64,000 bases of DNA from Linnemannia elongata (Eukaryota > Mortierellomycota > Mortierellomycetes > Mortierellales > Mortierellaceae), in NCBI GenBank assembly GCA_036320915.1, contig JAXBDG010000016.1, positions 62,001 through 126,000 on the forward strand, read 5' to 3'. This document shows, in pieces, positions 13,801 through 24,094 of the stretch. Under the pieces are notes generated by a model. It ran no database searches, was not told the DNA's origin, and saw only the letters and a program-made list of their open reading frames with translations. The stretch's first letter is position 1, and the number at the start of each line of letters is the position of its first letter. The position numbers and the translations under genes were made by a program.

Positions 13801-14204
13801 CGCACCACCTGTCGACCGTCGGTGTCAACTGGCTGTACTACGATCTCTGCAGGGTGCTGCGACTTGATTTGTAACGGGTCCAAACTAGCACGACAGGATG
13901 GTGCGAAGGAAAAAAAAATGAGTTATCAATTAATACGTGTGGTGGGCATCGAAGGATATGGTTCAGAAAGCACTTTGTAGTTCTGGAATCGATATACATA
14001 CTGCTGCTTGTTGTAGTCCCGTTCAAAGTCAAGGCCATCCCCGGCAAAGATCGCCAGCGCGATTCCAGGGAACTGCTTCTCGATGTCGCTCCATAACACG
14101 ATGGGCGCCCGTCCCTGATTTGTATGGATTTGGATATATTTGAGTTCAGTGGTTCCGAGTAACCGCACAGCCTGAAGTGGTTGTGAATGCTGCTCGTTTG
14201 CCAT
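10806..14204 (-). CDS. Three-part protein: N-terminal domain, middle domain, LRR-like solenoid; longer tandem paralogue
   Basis: Exons 14204-14002 and 13884-10806 join in phase 2 across a 117-bp intron (GTATGT...GCTAG), giving 1093 aa. Three parts are visible. Residues about 10-70 form a small domain (YIQIHTNQGRAPIVLW), which I associate with the start of a large family in Mortierella-type fungi. Residues about 90-330 form a middle domain containing RMFIVIPE and, further on, YRLFFLCECG, then a helical stretch. From about 340 to the end is a solenoid with leucine-rich-like repeats, closely matching the neighbour at 6790-9388. The layout (small N-terminal domain, central globular part, C-terminal repeats) recalls NLR-like fungal proteins, but no P-loop NTPase motif is seen, so I do not assign that function. 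Same strand as its shorter paralogue, 1.4 kb upstream of it. Confidence 0.75.
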
Positions 14205-14995
14205 TTTGTTGACTTCTGGAGGGTGGGCGATAGGTAGAAGTTGTTGATGTAAGGTGCGAATGGCGAAGGGACGAGAGATGGTATGAATGAGTATGAGGTG
14301 CGTTCAAAGGTTCGTAAGAGAATTAAGAAAAGGGGTTTGAATTGCGTGCGTACAAGGTGTTTCTGTGTAAGGCAATGGATAAGGAGAATTGGGCGGAGGG
14401 GGTATGGAATGCGAAGGAAGGGAATGAAAAGACAAATGTTTAGTAGTGGATATGAGAGAGTGAGCCGAAGAAGCAGAGGAGAAAAGAGAAAAACTGAAAG
14501 AAAATGACTAGAAAATACAAAGTAGTTTATATACCAATCTTTGAGAGTCGACTAGCGAAGATGGCGAAGACGAGTTGAAAGGAAGAAAGATGATGAGAGT
14601 GGTAGTGGGCGAGAGATAGGGTGTCGACCCCCTGAATAGAAGCCATCAATTATCAATGGAAAATTAAACTACGTAATGAGGAAGGTTCTCTTTAACATTT
14701 TTCTTCTGTAGTTTATTCTTTTTTTCCTTCGCACCGTTTCCTTGTTCTTGCAAATGCAATTACGGTCCGCCTCACCGCCTCGCAAAAAAATAATCGTACT
14801 CTTTCCTTTACATCGCCACTTCCTGCGCCATGGAAGGCCTGAGCATGCCACAACCACACACCGCCTTTTTCAGGGAGAAGGAATCATGCAGCTATTTTTA
14901 TATCCAACAAGCAAAACGGTAAATAAGTAAATCATTCTTATTATTTGTGTCCTTTATTCATCGAGAAAAAAAAACCTTCCACCAATGCTGCCCAG
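14205..14995. other. Intergenic spacer
   Basis: Upstream region of the 10806-14204 gene and downstream region of the F-box gene. A GA-rich tract (about 14400-14510) lies within 300 bp of the start codon and corresponds to a CT-rich leader on the coding strand. No gene is supported. Confidence 0.5.
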
Positions 14996-16822
14996 TTACC
15001 TTTCAACGGGTTTCCTTAACGCGTCCACGAGTAGCTCATTCACCTCACCATCATACGAGAGCCTCCTCAAGTTTGGCACCATCCTCCGCAGGGCACTGTG
15101 CAAATACTCGAAAACATCCCTGTACCCATGACCCCACGGAGTTGACATCTTGTCCAACAAAACGTCAATCTCCTGCAACGTGACCAGATCCAGAAGTGAC
15201 CATGTCGTCTTATGAGGTTGTCTTTGTTGCTCCACCCGTTTGTTCTTGTTGACATCCCTGATCAATTGCATCCAAATAGCCCCTGGGAGGCCCAGGATCC
15301 GGATATTCTTGAGTCGCGTCACATTATGCACCAGCAGCGCCTTAAACTCGGCCTCATCCTCTTCATCGACAATACCAACAACGGGGCTACTGGGACCTGT
15401 TTTCCAACTGTCTCTCGAATCATAGAACTGCAGGTGCAACACTTCTAGTGTTGCGAGACAGGACCATTCTGTCGTCGTCCTCACATCTTCCCTGGATATC
15501 CCCACGAGGGCGAGTTTCTTCAACTGACGACAGTGGGTCAACAAGTCTCCGAGAGGTGTTGAGATCCTGTTGTTGCTGAGCCCATCTGTTTGCTCCATCC
15601 TGGATTGATCCTTTTGGTTGGTCAGTACGATCTCCTGCAGGTGACAGACCTGAACGCCATAGCCATTGACACTGTTTGTCCAAGCTTGGTTCTCCTTATC
15701 ACAGACCGCCTTAATGGCCTTTTCGCCAAACGATCCTAGATCTGCCACCAGAACCTCGAGAGCGGGCATCAACTCGATCATACGAGCCACGACATTATCC
15801 TCTGGCGACACAAAGCGTCCCAGTTCCAGCGTGCGTAGACTAATGAAGGGTATGTTCCCTAGCTCGGACGGTTCTAGTAATCCTGCTTTGCTGAGCCAGT
15901 GGAGGCGCGTCATGTTAGTGCATTGTCGGATGAGCTGCAGCTGTAGTGTCAGCGAATGACCGATGCCATTGAGTGTGAGTCTGTCCAGTCGATCCAGAAC
16001 CAGTGGGACCGGCGCCCTCAACCACGCTCCTTCATTGCCGTCCAGTTCCACTGTCTTGGCACCAGAGTTCTCCTGCCTTTGCTGCTGCGACTCACCCATC
16101 AGTGACGACAACTCCGGCCAGTTCATTACACCAAACCGCCGTATGTCCAAGTGCAATCCTCGTCTCCGCCGACACAGGTTCACCAAAGGCGGGCCTGCAG
16201 CAGAGTCCATCTCGATACGAGTATTCTGAAGACAAAGTTCCCGCAGTCCTGTCAATTGCTCGTCCATGATACTGAAGAGCATCGCCATTGTATTGATCTC
16301 GTCATGTCCTATAGGTCTAGGTCGTGGGTAGACTAGGCGTACCGACCGAAGTGTCATCCGGTTTATGACAATCAGGAAGAGCGCCCTCTGGTCGACGTGA
16401 CTGAAAAAGGTCCACATCTGGAGAGAGCAACATGTTGTGGATAGATACTCGAGCAATTGGAGGCTGGAGGTCGTCAGCCTGCGGATATGCTGGGCGTTGC
16501 GTTCCATAACTGGGATGGTGAGGCGCCGGCGCTTGTTCTTGTTCTCGTTGTCCTTGTTGGTGTCGTTGTTGTCTCGACCAATTGCTCGTTGACCGCACTT
16601 AAAGTCAAAATCCTGTGGGGGAAGCATTGCAGCCCTGCGTTGCTTTCGTTTCTTGGCTCTTGTTGTCTTGAACTGCTTGGAGGGGAGAATAAAGTCGTGG
16701 TAGAGGAGTGGTTCCAGTGCAGCGTGCCATAGGGTGCAGACGCGGAGACTGACGATTGTATCTGAACGTGTGAGGTGTGCTCCTACGATCGCAACGATCT
16801 CTGGGAGTAGCAGTGGGTTCAT
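14996..16822 (-). CDS. F-box-like / leucine-rich repeat protein
   Basis: Single exon of 608 aa. The frame is open for a further 147 bases upstream, but the extension is hydrophobic low-complexity. The ATG at 16822 starts directly at an F-box-like helix pair (MNPLLLPEIVAIVGAHL, then CTLWHAALEPLLYHDF, residues 1-45), the usual beginning of this family. A basic and Asn/Lys-rich linker (about 50-105) follows, then irregular leucine-rich repeats (LRELCLQNTRI, LDRLTLNGIG, LRTLELGRF, LKKLALVGI, LEVLHLQFY) to the C-terminus. In the family the F-box docks on Skp1 of an SCF ubiquitin ligase while the LRR part binds the substrate; the substrate here is unknown. The remnant at about 5.6-6.6 kb appears to be a dead relative. 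Confidence 0.75.
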   Translation of the reverse strand: MNPLLLPEIVAIVGAHLTRSDTIVSLRVCTLWHAALEPLLYHDFILPSKQFKTTRAKKRKQRRAAMLPPQDFDFKCGQRAIGRDNNDTNKDNENKNKRRRLTIPVMERNAQHIRRLTTSSLQLLEYLSTTCCSLQMWTFFSHVDQRALFLIVINRMTLRSVRLVYPRPRPIGHDEINTMAMLFSIMDEQLTGLRELCLQNTRIEMDSAAGPPLVNLCRRRRGLHLDIRRFGVMNWPELSSLMGESQQQRQENSGAKTVELDGNEGAWLRAPVPLVLDRLDRLTLNGIGHSLTLQLQLIRQCTNMTRLHWLSKAGLLEPSELGNIPFISLRTLELGRFVSPEDNVVARMIELMPALEVLVADLGSFGEKAIKAVCDKENQAWTNSVNGYGVQVCHLQEIVLTNQKDQSRMEQTDGLSNNRISTPLGDLLTHCRQLKKLALVGISREDVRTTTEWSCLATLEVLHLQFYDSRDSWKTGPSSPVVGIVDEEDEAEFKALLVHNVTRLKNIRILGLPGAIWMQLIRDVNKNKRVEQQRQPHKTTWSLLDLVTLQEIDVLLDKMSTPWGHGYRDVFEYLHSALRRMVPNLRRLSYDGEVNELLVDALRKPVER

Positions 16823-17280
16823 TCTTAATGCAAAGCGATGGGGCGTGTGTGTGTGGATGTGTGTGAATAGTGTTATGAGTGAGGGTGATGAGTGATGAAG
16901 AAAGAAAAGGAGAGAATATGCAAGAGCAAAAGTACGTGCGAATGTAAAAAAAGGAACAGAGAACCCCAAGGCTTACACACATTTTGTGTTCCAACCGATT
17001 CTGACAGTGCTGTGAGAAAAATGATCTCTGGTCCCCTCCCTCAGCGAGACCGATAAAGTCGTCAGTGATGGTGCATGGATATGAATCGACCTTTCTTCAG
17101 TTGAGCGCAGTTCGACCTTCTAGAAGGCCGAAAAAAGAGGCGAAGGTGCAAAGACAATCGTACCTTCCCCCTCTTTCTATCATTCGTATCCATCCACATA
17201 ATGGACCCTCATATCGATTACTTTGTGCCCCCTGGCGACGAGGAAGGGTCGCCAAAGAATTTATTTTTTTTCAGTCTATG
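16823..17280. other. Intergenic spacer
   Basis: 458 bp between the 5' end of the F-box gene and the 3' end of the Myb/SANT gene. It includes a TG-rich stretch at about 16848-16866. No gene is supported. Confidence 0.5.
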
Positions 17281-19272
17281 CTAGGCCAACATGACCTCGT
17301 CCTGCTGCTGTCGATAGTCCATGACCGCATGCTGCTGCTGCTGCTGTTGAGAAATGAGATACCACCGCCGCTTGCATTGGTCCTTCGACACCACTGGATT
17401 ACACCCCATCAACGAGGAGATCATTGTCCAATTAACCTTGCTCTGGCTCGGAAAGTGCTCTCGTACAATATCCTGCAACCGTCTCGTCAACGGTTCTGTC
17501 CAAGTCATCGGCATCATTCTTTCTGAAGAGCCCCATTCACCGGAGAGGGAAACATCGGACCCGTGGCGACCATGTCCGAATCGACTCATGGATGTTGTGC
17601 TGGAGACAGAGGCTGATTTCCGGTGCTGGTAGGGTCGACTAGCTTTTGTTGTTGTGGAGGAAGGAGTATAGGTGCGAGGGTTGGAGCCGATGGTCATTTC
17701 CTCGGTCAGGGTGTAGAGGGCTGTTGTTGGGGAGGACAGCTCCATTGCATCGATGTCGACAGTGGATGTTCTTTGACGATGGGTTGTGCTTGTAGAACCA
17801 TTATCCTTGGAAATGTTGACACGGAGGGATGTTGACCTGATAGAGGACAAAGACGAGTTCCGACGGTGGTGCGATAGCGTCTTGCGAGGAGTGGTTGCCG
17901 ATCCGGGTCCTGCTGCCATCGTCATCATCCCTGACACCCCTCCTCCTCCTCCACCACTACTAGCACTCCCTACAACACCTCCTGGCCCGGACCCTGGCCC
18001 TGACATTCCTCCCGATTCCACCTCTGCCTCACGTGTCTCCAAAAGCTCCCACATAATCGAGATCCCGCCCCTAGACCTCTCGGGCAAATACTTCTCCTGG
18101 ATTTGTCCCCAAGAAGGTCCAAACTCCTGATACCCTCTCTTCAACAGCAAGATCTCATCCTCAGTCCCCATCCTCCGCCTCATAATCTCCCACTTGTTCT
18201 TGCACTGCTTTCTCGTGAACGCGTTGCCCATCTGGGCAGCGACCCAGACCCAGTTTATACGGTACGCACCTGGGAAGTAAACTTCGACGAGGTTTTTGAG
18301 CGTCTCGGATTGTTCGGGTGTCCAGACGCGGACCATCCTTGCGGGGCGGGTTGTTGATGTTGTGGATGAGAAGCTAGGAGTTGAGCGGTGGCCTTGGTTG
18401 TGAACAGGTGGTTGCTGTGGGTATGTTTGTGGGCAGTTGGATTGTTGGTCGTGTTGTTGCGGTTGCTGTTGCTGTTGCTGGTGGTGGTCGTCATAGTCCT
18501 CATACCCTTCGTCGTACTCGCCTTCTTGTCCATTGAGAGGAAAAGGAGGAGGAAGGCGTCGTGGGTCTAGGAGAGGCTGTTTCAATTGCTGTTGCTGTTG
18601 GTGTTGTTGGTGAGCAGCGGCTGCTGCTTTGGCCATACCAAATAGACCCGCAAGGTTTTCCTGTGAGGAATGTGCGGACTGTGCGGCAGAGGAGGTGGCT
18701 GTGAGGGCAGGAGTCAACAGCGCACCACCACTTTTGGCGATATGAGTGCTGGTTTGTGCCTGTGCGCTATTAATGTTGTTGGCGTCATCCACCAACACCT
18801 CGCCACTATACATTCCCTCGTCCTCCTCTTCGTCCTCTTCTTCATCCTCATCATCCATATAATCCTCATACTCCGAGTCGGGGATCTCAGCATATAATCG
18901 ATTATATTCTTCCTTAATCTCAGAACACGACCTATCCAGGTTCATCCTCATCTTGACCTCTCCCCACCTCCCAAACAGCTTCAGTCGCTCCACAGCAACA
19001 TACAATGATTCCTGTTCGGCGTTTGTCCAAGGTCGTCGGATGAGCGATCTACGTTTCAGGGATGGCTGGAGTCTTAACTGCTCATCGTCGTCGTCGAGGT
19101 TGTCGCGGTCGGTGTCTATTGGGGACGAGGCGGTGGTGGTGCTCGAGTCTGGATATGGATATTGTTGAGAGTGGGGTTGAGGTATGGAGAAAGTGGATGA
19201 AGGTCGTTTCATGTGGGACCGGTGGTTTGAGGGTGGAGGGATGGTGGAGGTTGTGGATGTGTCTGTTTCCAT
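17281..19272 (-). CDS. Myb/SANT-repeat DNA-binding protein with four repeats
   Basis: Single-exon frame of 663 aa beginning with METDTSTTST. Four Myb/SANT-like helix-turn-helix units are visible. Unit 1 spans about 80-126 (PWTNAEQESL to EIKEEYNRLY). Unit 2 spans about 310-360 (VWTPEQSETL to KQCKNKWEIM). Unit 3 follows directly (about 365-405) and is degenerate (EDEILLLKRGYQEFG). Unit 4 is at about 589-641 (MTWTEPLTRRL to DQCKRRWYLI). Tryptophans are kept at the usual first position in units 1, 2 and 4. Linkers hold an acidic run (about 131-155), poly-Gln tracts, a Gly-rich segment and a Ser-rich segment. The protein probably binds DNA in the nucleus; its targets cannot be read from sequence. 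It is divergently arranged with the bZIP gene at 21459. Confidence 0.8.
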   Translation of the reverse strand: METDTSTTSTIPPPSNHRSHMKRPSSTFSIPQPHSQQYPYPDSSTTTASSPIDTDRDNLDDDDEQLRLQPSLKRRSLIRRPWTNAEQESLYVAVERLKLFGRWGEVKMRMNLDRSCSEIKEEYNRLYAEIPDSEYEDYMDDEDEEEDEEEDEGMYSGEVLVDDANNINSAQAQTSTHIAKSGGALLTPALTATSSAAQSAHSSQENLAGLFGMAKAAAAAHQQHQQQQQLKQPLLDPRRLPPPFPLNGQEGEYDEGYEDYDDHHQQQQQQPQQHDQQSNCPQTYPQQPPVHNQGHRSTPSFSSTTSTTRPARMVRVWTPEQSETLKNLVEVYFPGAYRINWVWVAAQMGNAFTRKQCKNKWEIMRRRMGTEDEILLLKRGYQEFGPSWGQIQEKYLPERSRGGISIMWELLETREAEVESGGMSGPGSGPGGVVGSASSGGGGGGVSGMMTMAAGPGSATTPRKTLSHHRRNSSLSSIRSTSLRVNISKDNGSTSTTHRQRTSTVDIDAMELSSPTTALYTLTEEMTIGSNPRTYTPSSTTTKASRPYQHRKSASVSSTTSMSRFGHGRHGSDVSLSGEWGSSERMMPMTWTEPLTRRLQDIVREHFPSQSKVNWTMISSLMGCNPVVSKDQCKRRWYLISQQQQQQHAVMDYRQQQDEVMLA

Positions 19273-20784
19273 GGTGAATCGGGCTGAGTGTTGAGGTATT
19301 TAATTATTAAAGTAGAGTACTGATAGGAAGGGTGACTGAAATAAAGCTACCGAAGGACGGATGGAGGGGTAGTAAAAGTAACGCAAAGGAAGCGAAAGAG
19401 TGTAATGTGTTGTAAAGAGGATAAAAAAAAAGGAAAGAGACAAAGGACGTCTTGAACTTTTCCACATTGAGTCTTGTTGACTTGCGGTGGTGGTGGTTGT
19501 CACGATACGAATAACGGGCTTAAGAAGGGGCGCAAAGGAAAGGGATTGGAAGGGAGGAAGTGGGAAAGAAAGGAGTAAAGTGCCGATAGCGTTTGGACCA
19601 TGGGCCAAGCCATGCTTGCCCTTTCTTTTTTCCCTTTCCTTTCTTTCTATCGTTCATACAGTACATCCATTGGACCATTCCTTGCCTCTTGCATCTTGTA
19701 ACGCCTTAGGATAGGCATCTGCATCGTGGCACGCCTTTTGTTTTTTGTTTATTCAAACGCAGATACAAGCAACACACAACCACCTCCTCATTTTTTGTAC
19801 CTCCTTCCCTCCTTTTCGTCTAAAACAAAAAAAAAAAAAAAAAAGCTGGCCATGGATGGAGGGAAGGGAAATAAAGGGACACATACAGCTTGTGTCCTTT
19901 TACTTCAGAGCATCAAGCAAGCCGTTATTTACATTTTTGACCTTTTTCTCTCTCTTCTTTTGTTTTCACCCTTCCAAGGGGCAGGATCAAAGGAGATGCG
20001 GAGAAAGGAAAAGAAGGCAAGGTAAGGGGGAATGGTGAGCAAATCCGACAAAAAAGGGCGGGATTGAATGATGAGCTGACACGACTGACCGGGGATCCCG
20101 TTACCACAAAGCAAGAAAGCATGGGGCACGAAACCAGTAGAAGTATTAACAAAGAGAGGAGCGAGTTGTCACGTTGTGCGGTTGGTGGCGTCTGTCTTGG
20201 TCCCTGGAGCAGGTTCCCTTCATACGTGTCTCTAAGTACGTAGCGAGTTGCAAGGGGGCTCAGTATGACAAGATCAAACGTGGTGACGGGTAAGTGCCAG
20301 GTCCAGTTCATAATCTTTACAGTGAAACGGTTAAGGTGTGTATGTGTATGTTATTTTGTGTGTGTGTGCTTTGGAGTGCTACGTGTTGTATATGAACGTA
20401 GGTGTGTCCTAAGGGATATGTGTGGTCGTTGCTGCCTCTCTTGGGCAAAACCTTTTCTTTTCTTTCTTTGCTGATGTCATCAAACAAAGGGCTACCAGGA
20501 CACTTATGGCAGAACGGGATTGTGAGGCAGACACAGTGGTTGCACAAAACGAGAGTGATTAGTAATGACTGTAAAGGAGAAATGCAAGTAAGGAAGGCCC
20601 TTCTGTTGTTTATGATCCTCTTTTGCGCACGCACCAGGTGTTAAGCCCTCACCGTACGCTGTATACACAATAACGTACACAGCCAGGGTCGTTCATTCTT
20701 TTGCTTACTCTCCGTCTGTACACACCAAGAATAGCATCCTCCTTCATATCTTGGAGACGGTAAACAAAAAGCGCAAAGGGCACT

Positions 20785-20826
20785 CCAATTGGCCAATGGC
20801 ACAGAGTGTAAAGGTGTCCAGCCAAT
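20785..20826 (+). promoter_or_regulatory. Cluster of CCAAT boxes
   Basis: CCAAT occurs at 20785-20789, 20793-20797 and 20822-20826, with the inverse ATTGG at 20788-20792 overlapping the first. A further ATTGG lies at 21187-21191. CCAAT is the core bound by the fungal HAP/CBF complex. Spacing and density within 42 bp are higher than chance in this composition, but regulation of either flanking gene is inferred only from position. Confidence 0.4.
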
Positions 20827-21235
20827 CAGAGGCCTGCCGCGCGTCCCTGTTTCCCGATCAAGCAATTTTTTCTTTTATGAGGCCCCTCAATTCCCGTGGA
20901 ACGGCAAAGTGCATTCAAGCAAGAGGCAAAAAAGTAAAGGAACTTTAACAAACAGCCTACACACACCACAATAACAACAAACAACAACAACAACAACAAC
21001 AGCAACTCTTATGATGATTAGGCGCATGAATGAATGGGACGGTTGACAGTAACAAAGCAACAGCGCAGTGCACGCTCTATGCAAACAAGAGAGTGTGGAG
21101 CTCAATTGATTGATTGATTGATACTCCCTCACCCTCCGGGCAAACACACACCCGGAACATTGGTGATGGCACCCAGGTGCTGTTTGATTGGCCATGTTGT
21201 ACCATCAACTCTATCAGTCCTCACTGTCCGCCCTT

Positions 21236-21245
21236 TTTTATATAT
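21236..21245 (+). promoter_or_regulatory. TATA-like element of the bZIP gene
   Basis: The stretch ttttatatat lies about 215 bp upstream of the bZIP start codon and is followed by a CT-rich leader of about 190 bp. The position fits a core promoter with a long 5' untranslated region. Confidence 0.3.
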
Positions 21246-21458
21246 TTCCTTAAGTCTCTCACTTTTCTCTCTCTTCTCTTCTCACTTCTTTTCTCCTTCT
21301 CTTCCTCTCTTTGTCACTCCTCTCCTAGCTCTTCACTCTCCCCCTCTCGACCTTTTCTTTATACCTCTACTCCTCCTCTACTCCCTCTTTCAGCAGGCTG
21401 ATCAACTCCACCTCCACTCCTTACATTTCACCCTCATTCATTAACACCCACTCTTTCC

Positions 21459-23852
21459 ATGGACTTTTCGGGACACCACCAGGCGGCTGACATGTCAAGT
21501 GCTGACTTGTTCGAATACCTGCTCAACACCGACAATGATGCCACCTTCACCTCCCTCTTCCCTACCCCCGATACCCTCCTCCCCTCGACTAGTAACAGCA
21601 ACTTCCCTGCGGTAGTATCACCACAGCCACCACCACTACCACAACAACAACAGCAGCAGAGGCCAATTGCACCAGCAACAATGCTTCTCCCAAAATCTTC
21701 AGTACCATATCGCCAAATATCCCCAAATATGCCGCCCCCCTCCAATCCTACGCATATCGCAATAGCCCCCGCACCACAACTACAATCAATTGCTCCTGCT
21801 ACTGCAACTCGCCCAACAGCAGCAGCAGCACCCGTTCACATCAAGCCCATCCTGCCCAAGGCAGCGCCCTCAACTGCTTCTTGTATCGCTACAGCAACAG
21901 CAGTCCCCACATCTGCCTCAGCCCTGATCAGCCCTGCCTTCTTCTCTTCCGGTAGTAGTGTCCACTCGTCGACATCGATACCGCCATCAGAGGATATCTG
22001 GAAAGAACGGTTTCAGCAGCTGCAGCAACTACAACAGACCCATCGACATAAACAGCACCAGCTCCTTTCTGCTGCTATCCTCAGCAGCCCAACTCCTCCC
22101 ACTCTTACACCCTTCTCCACCCCTGCTGCAGCTGCTGTGACTTCTTCCAGCAGAGCTTCACAGTCTTCTTCAACATCGTCGCAGAGGAGCAGCTCTTCGG
22201 AGAGATCCGTCTCCCCCGAAAAGACGACACCGGACAAGTTACGGACAATTTACCCCTCTCCGCCCATGAATGACGATATGGCGATGGAGAGTGATTCCGA
22301 GGCACGTTTCGGACATGGTTCCGAGTTTGCTAAGCCTACCGAGTCCCAGCTCAAGCTGATGACTAGCAAGGAGCGAAGGCAGCTTCGGAATAAGTTGTCT
22401 GCCCGTAACTTTCGTGTCCGCCGCAAAGGTACTATTCTCTCTCCTCTTTCTCCTCAATTACGTCGATTGACCCACCCCACCCCCTCCGGAATTATTTTTT
22501 GCGTGATGCGCAAGTGACTTACTCATAGTTATTTTGAACAATTCAAAATAATCGGTATAATAGAGTACATTGACCATCTGGAGAACGAGGTCAAGCTTGC
22601 AAAGCAGGAGACGGCAGACATCCAACGCCGTTTGATCCAATCAGAACTGAATTGTCAGTTCCTGCGACAGGAGCTCGAGGCGACCCGGTTGTCGCAGTCG
22701 CTCTTTGGTAGCGGCGGGATTGGTGGCGACGGGCGCATGTCCAAGGAACATGCCAACCTCCTCGCCAGTCTCTTGAACCCCAACACTGAGACCTTTCCTA
22801 CTGTCAGCAATACGGAGACTGCTCAACCATTGGCATCCGCTTCTTGGATGGATGCATCGCTTGTGAGTGCTGTAGGAACCAGCACCAGCGGAGAGTTGGC
22901 AACAGGGGCGGGATCAGGAACAGTAGAAACACAATCGACGGTGGAAGAGGGACAGATGCCCATGGAGCCATTTGTGCCATTTGATGATTGGCCAGGTCTC
23001 CTCATCAACAGAGCCGAGGTCTCGGAGCCTGTTGTCGATCCCAAGGACACATCAGCAACAACAACAGCATCAGGAGAGGCAGCACAAGGCCCAGCACATG
23101 AGCTCCTGGCACGGTATGAAGCCCTCAAGCGCGAGGCCGAGCATGACGCCCAGATGCGTGCTGAGATCAAGGCTGACACAGACAGACGCCTCCTCGCCCA
23201 GACATACATGGTCGTCCCCAAGGGCGGTGACAGGGATTCCGACGCAATGACGATCGAGGTCAAGCGTCGTCTGGAGGAAGACTCGGTCGTCCTCAAATCG
23301 TTGATCTACATGCTGATGGTCCAATTGACGGAGTCCCTTTTCGAAGCCGCGACGTTGTCCAAGACGGATCTTGTTAGGATGTACCAATCCATGGACGAGC
23401 CCCTCCGTGCCAAGATGCTTGCCCAGGCCAAGGAGTGTAGCACTACCAACAAATTCGCGGAGTGGCGGGAGGGCTGGATAAAGCGATGCTGGCCTTCGTA
23501 TTACAACAACCGTCGTCGCGTCGTTGAGTTGATTAATCGGTCCGGGATCTGTGACCCCTGCTACCGGGCCAAGGAGTTGAAAGAAAAGGAGATTGAGGAG
23601 ATTGCGCGCAAGATGGAGGAGGCTGTGAAGGACCAGACTGTGGGTGAAATGTGTAAGCCAAACTTCTTTTACAAGACGTTTGTCCCCGACCGTTTCAAGT
23701 GCCCTGGTGTGTTGGCGTATGAGAAGATTGAGGCTGAGGCCAAGGCTGCTGCTAAGGCTTCGATGATGCAGCAGGAGCAGAAAGAAATGCCATCTACACG
23801 TGCCGCTATGGCCATCCCCATGCCTGTTACCACCAGTGTTGCCTGCGCGTAA
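21459..23852 (+). CDS. bZIP transcription factor, two exons
   Basis: Exons 21459-22428 and 22564-23852 join in phase across a 135-bp intron that splits the basic region from the zipper, giving 752 aa. Residues 1-290 are Ser/Pro/Thr/Gln-rich and probably an activation region. The basic region reads KERRQLRNKLSARNFRVRRK (about 304-323), with the invariant Asn-x7-Arg of bZIP factors (N311 and R319 in NKLSARNFR). The leucine zipper follows (EYIDHLENEVKLA, about 324 on). The C-terminal half (about 380-752) includes a conserved-looking helical domain of unknown role. The basic-region sequence is of the type seen in fungal ATF/CREB-like factors; the exact orthologue is not recognised. It acts in the nucleus as a dimer. 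A polyadenylation-like AATAAA lies at 23872-23877. Confidence 0.88.
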
Positions 23853-24094
23853 ACAATTATTCAGTGCGAATAATAAAAGGTCGTCTTTCTTTTCAAAACA
23901 CGCCGTGTCGGATGTCATTTTTTTTTGCATCAATTCATGCGGCGACGAGGGAAGCTTCAACGTGGCAAACCGACAGACCAGACAACCAATCCTGCGAAAG
24001 AATATAAATAATGCATACTGCTGAAAAATAGGATACGTTGTTTTTTATTCATCTCTACGATACACTCCACTCCTCCCTCCACACCGCCTTCAAA

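Larger units (their letters stand above)
19273..21458. other. Divergent promoter region between the Myb/SANT and bZIP genes
   Basis: 2.2 kb with no supported gene. It holds A17 at about 19827-19843, ACA/CAA trinucleotide repeats at about 20970-21002, an ATTG tetranucleotide run at about 21105-21122, a CCAAT-box cluster and a TATA-like stretch. The last 200 bases before the bZIP ATG are strongly CT-rich on the coding strand, consistent with a 5' leader. Confidence 0.55.

Noticed and set aside
16823..16969. N-terminal extension of the F-box/LRR protein
   Set aside because: Hydrophobic and Thr/His low-complexity sequence before the natural F-box start at 16822.
22823..23960. Minus-strand frames opposite the bZIP gene
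   Set aside because: Shadows; the plus-strand bZIP frame is clearly the coding one.
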